From positions 1-56,902 of the forward strand of contig JAGWBU010000008.1 of the NCBI GenBank assembly GCA_021295735.1: 56,902 bases of DNA, in the 5' to 3' direction. The notes beneath the pieces are model-generated. The model searched no databases. It was not told where the DNA came from and saw only the letters and a program-made list of their open reading frames with translations. The stretch comes from Candidatus Poribacteria bacterium. GTDB taxonomy: Bacteria; Poribacteria; WGA-4E; WGA-3G. Made by a program: the position numbers and the translations under genes. Position 1 is the first letter of the stretch; each line of letters opens with the position of its first letter. Positions 49,758 to 56,902 of this stretch are shown piece by piece.

Positions 49758-51830
49758 TCTTAATTCCAATGTGAACGCAAAGAACGGGACAATCGGCAAT
49801 TGGGCAATCGGCACCTCTTTTGTAAAGTGCTCACCATAGCGGACTTGGAGGATATTTCTACGATTATAAGCGTTCCAAAGTTCAAAGGTAAATCCACCCT
49901 TTAAATTATCTAAACGAATGAAGGAGTAATGAACACGTAGATCCAAACGGTGATATGGTGCTGTACGTTTTTGGACACCCCAAATCGGCAGCCATGTTTG
50001 GTTTTTAGTGAACGGGTTGATATACTCTTCTCTGCCTTCTAATGTGGTATACAGAACCCCACTCTTGTATTGCCAATTCGCGCCGAATTCCCACGACTCA
50101 AAAGTGGAGTTCAGATTAATTGTCAAAACATGAGGGGTGCCAAACATAAAATCTCTTTCTTTTTCGTGAGGGGAATCTTGACGTTTTGAAACAGTATAGG
50201 AATAGGCAACCCAACCCCGAAAAGCTTCTCCGATTTCGTGTTCCAGTGAAACTTCAACACCTTTCACAGACCCAGTTTTCAGATTTTCGTAGCGTTTCTT
50301 TGATAGGTTGAAGGTAATCATATCGCTAAGGTTTTTGTAATAGCCTGCAACTTCAACCTTTGTTTCCGATGTCAGCCTTTTTTCAATTGCAACAACGTAA
50401 TGTCTTGCTAAACTGGGCGCGATCTCAGGATTTTCGTTTCCAAGCGCGACTTGGAAGAGACGTGGATTTTGCACATAATTTCCAAACATAAAACGTAGGT
50501 CTATCGGTAGAAAAGATAATCCCACACCGTTTGTTTGTTCAGGACCAAGTGTTAAACCGAGTAACCCGCGTGGCTGAAGCGAAAAGGAGTCAATCAGATT
50601 AAAGTAATTTGCTCGCATTCCTATAGTGGCATAGAGGGCAGCATAGCGAGATGAAATGAGGTCTTGCGTTGCCTGCAGATAACCTTCAAGTCGATGCAGG
50701 GCTTTAGATGTGACAGTGTGGACTTTCTCTCCCTGTGCCTTTAACCTAAAGTCATAGTCCCAATCACCTTCTTCAAGTGGGCGTGCCCCGATGCTGTTAA
50801 GACTTGACGGTAGATATGAAAGATCAAAACCTGATTCTATCAATGTCTTCGGAAATTTAACCCAATACTGAAGATCGCCACGAAGTGAATAGACACTATC
50901 CGTGTTTCCATAGAAGTATCCGTCACCGTATTTTAATGCCCTACGAGAAAATGACCGTGTCAATGATACAACAGACCTAAACGTTTTTTCTTTTCCAGAA
51001 TAGAGATGAATGCCTTGTGAATCAAAAGGATTTTCCGATTTCAATGGACCACGCAAGTCACTATCAGAGACTTCATCGGGACCGAGGCGAAATTCAGCTG
51101 AATCGTCTGCTGCAATAGTGTTAACGACCAACCTGTGGTTCTTAGTTAATTGGTAAACTGCCTTTCCCTGATAACTCCAGAAACTCGGCACCTGAGTTAC
51201 TAAATCCTCCTCAACCTTCACTAAACTCGGCAACAATTCAAAAAGCGGTCCCATATAACTACGCCGACCAAAAGCGTACCAATATCCGCGTTTACCGATA
51301 TTTCCTTCAAGAAACGCTTGGGAATACACCAGATTGGAATTGAGTTTACCTCCCAAGCGAGTATCCGTGATACTCCGGGAATAGATGTCAATGACTGCTT
51401 GAGAATCGGAACCAAATTCTGCACCGTACCCGCCTGGGTACACTTCAACATTTTGAATTACCTCTGCATTTACTGTAGAAACGATTCCGTAGAGATGATA
51501 TGGATACCCCAAGGGTAAGCGATCAAAATAGTAGAGATTATCTTCAGGTCCACCGCCACGCACGGAAAGGATTCCGGCAAAATCATTCAAAACACCAACA
51601 CTTGGCAGTTGGTTTAAAAGCCGTAACGGATCTCCACCTGTTCCAATGGCATTTCTAAATGTAGACCCTTTGAAAGTGTGTCTTGGTTTCTTTTTTATCC
51701 GTTCTGCTTCGACTACTACTGGTGGTAAGGTGATAGTATCATCCGATGCATCGTCTTTGATAGGATCACCGCTTTGTCCGATGGCACTGAGAGGAATTAT
51801 AAAAAATAAAAGGATCAAGATATATTTCAG
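49752..51830 (-). CDS. TonB-dependent receptor without a carboxypeptidase-like N-domain
   Basis: The protein is about 692 residues. A short signal peptide (about 1-20) is followed directly by a plug domain (about 60-165: LNQLPSVGVLNDFAGILSVR, GYGAEFGSDSQAVIDI) and a 22-strand-type barrel ending in an aromatic-rich C-terminus. The start is likely CTG 51830 (GGAG 7 nt upstream, giving a basic n-region LKYILILL) rather than TTG 51818. The other two receptors in the cluster have a CarboxypepD_reg-like domain that this one lacks. The plug is closely related to theirs, so the three arose by tandem duplication. The ligand is unknown. Confidence 0.85.
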   Translation of the reverse strand: MKYILILLFFIIPLSAIGQSGDPIKDDASDDTITLPPVVVEAERIKKKPRHTFKGSTFRNAIGTGGDPLRLLNQLPSVGVLNDFAGILSVRGGGPEDNLYYFDRLPLGYPYHLYGIVSTVNAEVIQNVEVYPGGYGAEFGSDSQAVIDIYSRSITDTRLGGKLNSNLVYSQAFLEGNIGKRGYWYAFGRRSYMGPLFELLPSLVKVEEDLVTQVPSFWSYQGKAVYQLTKNHRLVVNTIAADDSAEFRLGPDEVSDSDLRGPLKSENPFDSQGIHLYSGKEKTFRSVVSLTRSFSRRALKYGDGYFYGNTDSVYSLRGDLQYWVKFPKTLIESGFDLSYLPSSLNSIGARPLEEGDWDYDFRLKAQGEKVHTVTSKALHRLEGYLQATQDLISSRYAALYATIGMRANYFNLIDSFSLQPRGLLGLTLGPEQTNGVGLSFLPIDLRFMFGNYVQNPRLFQVALGNENPEIAPSLARHYVVAIEKRLTSETKVEVAGYYKNLSDMITFNLSKKRYENLKTGSVKGVEVSLEHEIGEAFRGWVAYSYTVSKRQDSPHEKERDFMFGTPHVLTINLNSTFESWEFGANWQYKSGVLYTTLEGREEYINPFTKNQTWLPIWGVQKRTAPYHRLDLRVHYSFIRLDNLKGGFTFELWNAYNRRNILQVRYGEHFTKEVPIAQLPIVPFFAFTLELRM

Positions 51831-51853
51831 GTTTCTACTCCGAAGAAAACCAT

Positions 51854-54076
51854 TTAGAATTCCGCTGTAATACCTAAATAAGGGATAATAGGCAACTGAT
51901 AAATTGAACTTCTCTCTGTATAGTCTTCGTTATATCGATAATCAAGGAGATTCTGTCGGTTATAGGCGTTAAGTAGTTCTAAAAAGATGCCTAATTCCCA
52001 ACTATTAAATCGAAAAGCTTTGCTCACCCGTAGGTCCAACCTGTGGTAAGGAGGTAATCTTTCTGAGTTCGTTTCACCATAATTAGGAAGATAGATAGGT
52101 TTTCCATTTCTCGGATCAAGTATGAGTGATGCATCAATAACAGGTGTATATGGGTTGCCAGTTCGGTACTGCCATTTCGCACCGAATTCCCAAGTAGGCG
52201 TGAGGTTATAACTTGCTGCAACGGTAGCGACATGTGTTTGATCAAACGAATAGTAACGATAAGGTTCTCCAATACGGTCGCGTCGTTTTGACAGCGCGTA
52301 AGCGTAGGAAACCCATCCAAAAAACTTATCGCCACGCCGATGCCTAAGAAATATTTCTGTTCCTTGCGCATACCCCTCACCCTGATTTTGATAGACGGAT
52401 GCCTCATCAGCAGTCACTAAGTTGGCAAGGTTTTTGTAATAAGCGGCCATTTTGATTTCTGTATCTGGTGACAGTTGACGTTTGAGTTCAAGGATGTAAT
52501 GACTCGCCTGACTGGACTTTAACTCCGGATTCCCAACACTCGGTGAAAGTTGCCCAGGAATAGGCGCTTGATTGTAAATACCATAGGCAAATTGAAGTTC
52601 GGAACTGTTAGGAAGTTCAAGCCGTACGCTACCGCGAGGTTGAATAGAGACCTCGTCAATTTCGCTGAAATAATCTGTCCGAAGTCCAAATACAACCGAT
52701 AAATAAGGGAGTAGGTTATACCTATCTTGTAAATATGTTTCAATCCGTTGTCCTCGGACGGTCTCATTAATTTCAAACTTATCCTCAAATCGGATATCAA
52801 ACTCTACCTCACCCTCATCTGGGATTCGTGTGAAGGTCCCGGTTACCTCACCGGGTTCAAGTCCGAGAATGAGTCCTGATTCCAAACGATGTTTTTCGTT
52901 TATTTCATAGGATAAGTCTTCGCGAAGTGTGTAGGTGGGCGCATCAATATATAGAGAAATTAGTGGGCCGAAATTGACATCAAATAGAAAGTTAGAACGG
53001 GTAAAAGATAAATAGGAAGTAAGCCGGTCTGTTAGCGAGGAACGCAGGTGGATCCCACCGCCTTCAAATCCACTTTCAAAGCTGGTATCACCTCTAAAAT
53101 CTTCGTCTACATTTTCACCATCTAATTGCACGGCAAACTTATCACCTGATGCAAAAAGATTGAAAAAAAGCTGGTGTTTTTCGCTGAGGTCGTAGCCTGC
53201 TTTGAGTTGATAATCCCAAAAACGAGGAAAGGCAGTGATCGCTCCTGTGTCAAATGAGAGTGAACCGATAAATAGGTCAATGTAACTTCTACGTCCAGCA
53301 GCATACCAATACCCTTTTTCACCGATTTTTCCTTGCAGTAATCCCTCTGAGTAAAGCAGATTGAGATTAAATTTTCCACGCATATTCTCCGGACTGCTGC
53401 TTTGCGAATAGATGTCTATTACGGCTTGAGAATCCACACCATACTCAGCACCATAACCCCCTGCGTAGACATCAATTCTATCAATGATTTCGGAACTCAA
53501 TGACGAAACGAGTCCACCAAAGTGGTAGGGATAACCGACGGGCACGCGGTCAAAGTAGTAGAGATTGTCTGTATCGGAACCACCGCGGATATAAAGTGCG
53601 CCGCTAAAATCGTTCGCTACACCGATTCCAGGTATTGCTGGCAGCGCACGAAGCGCATCACCCGCAGTGCCGGGGATACGTGTTATTTCTTGAGATTCAA
53701 TACTCTTTTTACTAACACTTTTCGGAACACGTTTCGTCTTTACCTCCACGTCCTCAAGTTGATAGTCAACTGCGCTGATGAATATGTTAGGTGTAAGCGT
53801 TTTGCCAGCTTCAACGGTAACAGAGATTTTTTCGGTCGATTCTGAATTTGGCAATGATATTGATATGGTATATTGACCTTCGGGAATTTCCTTTATAGAG
53901 AATTTTCCTTTTTCGTCTGTCTGTATGCGCTTGTCAAGTTCAATGATATGAACTTCTGCACCTGCTAACGGTTCATCCGTGCCTCTACTATAAACAGTGC
54001 CTTCAATCACACCTGTTTGGGCAAAGACTGTTGTAGGGATTATTAAAACCATTAGCAGACATAAAAAATATCTCAT
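51854..54076 (-). CDS. TonB-dependent receptor with carboxypeptidase-regulatory-like domain
   Basis: The 740-residue protein has a signal peptide (MRYFLCLLMVLIIPTTVFAQ), a CarboxypepD_reg-like beta-sandwich (about 22-105: IEGTVYSRGTDEPLAGAEVH), a plug (about 125-230: SGALYIRGGSDTDNLYYFDR, GGYGAEYGVDSQAVIDI) and a C-terminal barrel ending GITAEF. AGGAG lies 9 nt before ATG 54076. It resembles Bacteroidetes-style SusC/TonB receptors, but no SusD is present. It ends 23 nt before the first receptor's start, so the genes are co-transcribed. Confidence 0.9.
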   Translation of the reverse strand: MRYFLCLLMVLIIPTTVFAQTGVIEGTVYSRGTDEPLAGAEVHIIELDKRIQTDEKGKFSIKEIPEGQYTISISLPNSESTEKISVTVEAGKTLTPNIFISAVDYQLEDVEVKTKRVPKSVSKKSIESQEITRIPGTAGDALRALPAIPGIGVANDFSGALYIRGGSDTDNLYYFDRVPVGYPYHFGGLVSSLSSEIIDRIDVYAGGYGAEYGVDSQAVIDIYSQSSSPENMRGKFNLNLLYSEGLLQGKIGEKGYWYAAGRRSYIDLFIGSLSFDTGAITAFPRFWDYQLKAGYDLSEKHQLFFNLFASGDKFAVQLDGENVDEDFRGDTSFESGFEGGGIHLRSSLTDRLTSYLSFTRSNFLFDVNFGPLISLYIDAPTYTLREDLSYEINEKHRLESGLILGLEPGEVTGTFTRIPDEGEVEFDIRFEDKFEINETVRGQRIETYLQDRYNLLPYLSVVFGLRTDYFSEIDEVSIQPRGSVRLELPNSSELQFAYGIYNQAPIPGQLSPSVGNPELKSSQASHYILELKRQLSPDTEIKMAAYYKNLANLVTADEASVYQNQGEGYAQGTEIFLRHRRGDKFFGWVSYAYALSKRRDRIGEPYRYYSFDQTHVATVAASYNLTPTWEFGAKWQYRTGNPYTPVIDASLILDPRNGKPIYLPNYGETNSERLPPYHRLDLRVSKAFRFNSWELGIFLELLNAYNRQNLLDYRYNEDYTERSSIYQLPIIPYLGITAEF

Positions 54077-54185
54077 GATGTATAACTCCTATGCTCAATG
54101 TCTTGAAATTTCATGTTACATTTGATACGTTAAATTATACTATATCTATTGCCAGAATTGCAAAATTGATATGTAATTTGAATAA

Positions 54186-56636
54186 TCAAAATTCAATCGT
54201 CAAGCCGAAATAGGGCAACCTTGGAAGTTGATTACCTTCCTCTTCCTCAGTCTCATGTTCTTCAACTGTGAATTCTTCACCCAGAACCTCAAATGTTCCC
54301 GCTTGCTGAATAAACTGAATAGCATTTCTACGATTGTATACGTTCAGAATTTCAATGAAGCCACCGATCTTCATTCCAAAAAGACTCCATTTTTTGCTAA
54401 TTCTGAAATCTAATTTGTGGTACGGTGTTAGTTTCACCCATACGGTTCGGTCCAAACCTGCAAAGAGTGGGTTTAATCCAAGCGTTACTGGGTCTTGAAT
54501 AGGAATGATTGTGCTAAAAGGTGCCCCAGATGTTCCGCTTAAGTATTGCCACTTCGCACCGATCTCAAAATCCTTGCTGAAGCTATAGTTTGCCACAACA
54601 CTAACGATGTGTGTGTTATCAAAAAGATAGGGTTGATATGCAACATCTGCATTTTCTCGCCGTTCTGCGTGTGTGTATGCATAAGAAATCCAACCGAAGA
54701 ACTTATCGGGGACACGATGTCGTAGGAACAACTCAACACCGCCCACATACGAAGCTCCTTGATTGAGGAAATTTGACACCTCATCCTCGGCAATCAATTT
54801 TTGCATGTCTTTGTAGTATGTAGCGAACTTAAATTCTGTTTGAGATGAGAGTTCATGTTCTATCTCCATGATATAGTGGCGTGCAAGACTGGATTTTAAC
54901 GCAGCGTTCCCATTTTCTGACAGCAGCTGAGAAAGTTGTGGACTCTGTTCATAATGCCCGTAAGCGAAACGGAGGTTTGAACCGGTTGGAAGTGTGATAC
55001 TTACGCTCCCGCGTGGTTGAATGGAAACCTGCTTTATCAAATCCAGGTAATCAAGCCTAACACCGAGCGCCACTGAAAGCGCAGGTAATGGGTCGTATCG
55101 CGTCTGTAGATAACCCTCCGCACGTTGTAAGTCATGTCCAAATTCGTAATCTCTGGTTTCAGTCGTGCTTAATCGTGCATTTCCATCATCGTCAAACCTA
55201 ACTTTCCCTGGATCTGTACGCATTAATTCGAACTCTGTCTCTTCATCCAACACTTCTCCAAATGTTGGATAGCTGGCGTGTTCAGTACTATTCGCGGGAC
55301 TGAAAGCGAAAAGAAAACCCGGTTCAAGTTGTATCTTAGGTGATAATCTATAAGATATATCTTCGCGGAGGGTGTAGACTGGAACGTTAACCTTTAACTC
55401 GTACTCAAGAGTATCTGCGGATCTCGAAATCAATTCACCATCATCTCGGACGGTAGTCTCAGAAGTAATCAGACTTGCGTCTATATCAAGAAAGTTGAGT
55501 GAACGTGTCAGCGACAAATGTGAAGTGAGATTTTCGGTGAATTTTGAACGAAGATGGATACCCTGTCCATTAAAACCGTTTTTGAAAAAGATAGAAGCCT
55601 GAAAAGGCTCGGTTCCTGTTTCATCATCTGTTACCTCTATCTCATCATCTGTTGCCTCTGTTCCATTAACTTCTTCCTCTATTTCAAAATGAAAGTGATC
55701 GGTCGCAGCGAATGCATTAACAGTAAGATCGTGGTTTTTAGTGATCGGGTAGGAAAGTTTGAGCTGATAATCTGAAAAGTACGGGAACTGCTGCTCTGAT
55801 CCAGATTGCCTTTCAAAAATCGGGCCAACGATTAGATCTAAGTAACTTCTCCGTCCGGAGACAGATAAGTACCCTTTCTCTCCGATTTTTCCTTCAAGTA
55901 AACCTTCAGAATACCAAATGTTCAGATTAAATTTTCCATCTAACCGTTCCTTAATGCTGTCGCGTGCATGGATGTCAATCACGGATTGCGAATCCAAACC
56001 GAATTGCGCGCCGTATCCACCAGCGTAGATGTCTATCTTATCAATAGTCTCTGAACTGATAGTAGAAAGCAAGCCGCCCCAGTGAAACGGATAGCCGAGT
56101 GGGGTTCGGTCAAGATAGTAGAGGTTAGATCCAGGGTCGCTGCCACGGATATAGAGTATTCCAAAAAAATCGTTTGGAATACCGATGCTGGGAAGCGTTG
56201 TTAATCCCTTTAGTGCATCGGTGCCTACACCTGCAATACGTAGCAGTTCGCTGCCGCGAATGTCCTTACGGCTTACCGTTGGCGGAATGCGTTCCCCTTC
56301 AACGACAACTGTTTCTAACTCAAAAACTTCGCCGAGGGACATGTTTGCTTGTGTGGTATGCCCTGCGGTAACCTCAACGGAGGTCCTTGTAGGTGTGGTA
56401 AAAGAGGGATGTGTGATTGTGAGGGTGTATGTGCCGGGCGCAATACCTGTGAACCAAGCTTTACCGTCTGCATCGCTTTTTTGGCGTTCGTCAGTTTCAA
56501 GGATGTGGACTTCTGCGCCTGCAAGTGGTTTTCCGGTGGTTTGGTCATAGACAGTGCCTTCAATCGTGCCTGTTTGTGCTAATGCAGATATTGGAAGTAT
56601 AAAAACGAGTAATAGCCAGAAAAGACTTTTTTTCAA
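54186..56636 (-). CDS. TonB-dependent receptor with carboxypeptidase-regulatory-like domain, first of the cluster
   Basis: The protein is 816 residues from TTG 56636, chosen because AGGAG is 7 nt upstream and the frame then begins LKKSLFWLLLVFILPISALA, a clean signal peptide; an ATG at 56705 adds an unlikely leader. Domains: CarboxypepD_reg-like (about 24-110: IEGTVYDQTTGKPLAGAEVH), plug (about 135-235: FFGILYIRGSDPGSNLYYLD), then a barrel with a long acidic loop (about 320-345) and a C-terminal GLTIEF. The receptors share the same plug signature around the phrase NLYY(F/L)DR. Each probably binds a different ligand. Confidence 0.9.
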   Translation of the reverse strand: MKKSLFWLLLVFILPISALAQTGTIEGTVYDQTTGKPLAGAEVHILETDERQKSDADGKAWFTGIAPGTYTLTITHPSFTTPTRTSVEVTAGHTTQANMSLGEVFELETVVVEGERIPPTVSRKDIRGSELLRIAGVGTDALKGLTTLPSIGIPNDFFGILYIRGSDPGSNLYYLDRTPLGYPFHWGGLLSTISSETIDKIDIYAGGYGAQFGLDSQSVIDIHARDSIKERLDGKFNLNIWYSEGLLEGKIGEKGYLSVSGRRSYLDLIVGPIFERQSGSEQQFPYFSDYQLKLSYPITKNHDLTVNAFAATDHFHFEIEEEVNGTEATDDEIEVTDDETGTEPFQASIFFKNGFNGQGIHLRSKFTENLTSHLSLTRSLNFLDIDASLITSETTVRDDGELISRSADTLEYELKVNVPVYTLREDISYRLSPKIQLEPGFLFAFSPANSTEHASYPTFGEVLDEETEFELMRTDPGKVRFDDDGNARLSTTETRDYEFGHDLQRAEGYLQTRYDPLPALSVALGVRLDYLDLIKQVSIQPRGSVSITLPTGSNLRFAYGHYEQSPQLSQLLSENGNAALKSSLARHYIMEIEHELSSQTEFKFATYYKDMQKLIAEDEVSNFLNQGASYVGGVELFLRHRVPDKFFGWISYAYTHAERRENADVAYQPYLFDNTHIVSVVANYSFSKDFEIGAKWQYLSGTSGAPFSTIIPIQDPVTLGLNPLFAGLDRTVWVKLTPYHKLDFRISKKWSLFGMKIGGFIEILNVYNRRNAIQFIQQAGTFEVLGEEFTVEEHETEEEEGNQLPRLPYFGLTIEF

Positions 56637-56680
56637 ATTAATAACTCCTATGCGGATAGGTGATAGAAAAATATCGTAGA

Positions 56681-56760
56681 TTGGGTAGAACAACCTGAAA
56701 CCCAACTATTTTTACACCCAACGGTTGAATTGTTCGGTTTCGCTTCGCTCTATCCAACGG
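56681..56760. repeat. possible dispersed repeat upstream of the receptor cluster
   Basis: Inverted repeat TTGGGT (56681-56686)/ACCCAA (56700-56705) followed by CCCAACGGTTG and a purine-poor GC-rich piece (TCGGTTTCGCTTCGCTC). It resembles dispersed GTTGGGTTTC-type repeats seen in many genomes; only one copy occurs here. Confidence 0.35.
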
Positions 56761-56834
56761 ACATATACATTTGGATATTATTATCAAACGCACGTTAATT
56801 TTACAACATATTGTCTCAAGATTGGTCATAGGTA

Positions 56835-56855
56835 CCCACTACCTAAAGGTAGGGG
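56835..56855. repeat. hairpin at the end of the putative IS200/IS605-type element
   Basis: On the minus strand CCC-CTACC / GGTAG-(T)-GGG forms a 5+3-bp stem with one bulged base, located exactly at the tnpB-like stop codon. Such imperfect subterminal hairpins are typical ends of IS200/IS605 elements. Confidence 0.5.
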
Positions 56856-56902
56856 CTTGTGCTTCCTCGCGACTGCGGTTTTCGCTTAGCGTCCACCGTC
56901 TT
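56843..56902 (-). CDS. tnpB: C-terminal end of a TnpB-like protein (partial, continues past the window)
   Basis: The last 19 codons read KTVDAKRKPQSRGSTSPYL and stop at TAG. A short basic tail followed at once by a hairpin is the usual end of IS605-type tnpB, an RNA-guided nuclease whose guide RNA overlaps the gene's 3' end. The call rests on this tail and the hairpin only; the catalytic part is outside the window. Confidence 0.5.
   Translation of the reverse strand, partial: KTVDAKRKPQSRGSTSPYL

Overview
The window is a stretch of an AT-rich, Gram-negative genome. Outer-membrane biogenesis genes (an LptD-like protein, SurA-like chaperones), TonB and three TonB-dependent receptors imply a diderm envelope. 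The gene mix (FGE/SUMF1 fusions, PhyH oxygenases, internalin-type LRR lipoproteins, UxaA-like dehydratases, CBM9/DUF5916 proteins, dense palindromic repeats, many PIN toxins) resembles Candidatus Poribacteria or a related lineage. That assignment is an inference from gene content; there is no rRNA in the window.

Layout. 1-4111 (+): a formylglycine/sialidase-like fusion, a PhyH dioxygenase and a membrane-anchored phospholipase D-like protein. 4122-6403 (-): an ECF sigma factor, its zinc-finger anti-sigma factor and a DegP-like protein that lacks the catalytic histidine. 6689-9943 (+): a methyltransferase and a double-length altronate dehydratase-like protein. 9952-10866 (-): an LRR lipoprotein.

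10937-23958 (-) is the accessory, defence-type region. It holds a three-gene ATPase/unknown/PIN operon, a type I restriction-modification locus (hsdM, a HigA-like regulator, hsdS fused to a DUF433 domain, hsdR) and two PIN toxin-antitoxin modules inside the R-M locus. Recognisable debris lies between them: an hsdS 3' end, an hsdR 5' end with an internal stop, a RelE C-terminus, and a substrate-binding-protein C-terminus outside the locus. Three PIN-encoding operons here share one almost identical sigma-70 promoter cassette. An SDR enzyme and a 2H phosphoesterase follow hsdR.

23992-34997 (-) is an envelope-assembly operon: mfd, two small parvulin-like proteins, a SurA-like chaperone and an LptD whose beta-barrel is interrupted by parvulin-type domains. 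35568-38109 (-): DUF3108, DUF5683-like and FN3 lipoprotein genes. 38470-42899 (+): a membrane protein, purF, a small membrane protein, purM and a FliG-like protein. 42964-46783 (-): TonB and a DUF5916 barrel. 47457-49557 (+): a promoter with a long structured leader, a frame-broken secreted protein, a TolB-like propeller and a terminator. 49752-56636 (-): three tandem TonB-dependent receptors. The right edge carries the 3' end of what looks like an IS200/IS605-type tnpB.

Non-coding DNA is dominated by two repeat systems. One is a MITE-like element of about 120 bp with 16-bp terminal inverted repeats and 3-bp target duplications. The other is a family of nested palindromes; one copy is seen both empty and filled within this window.
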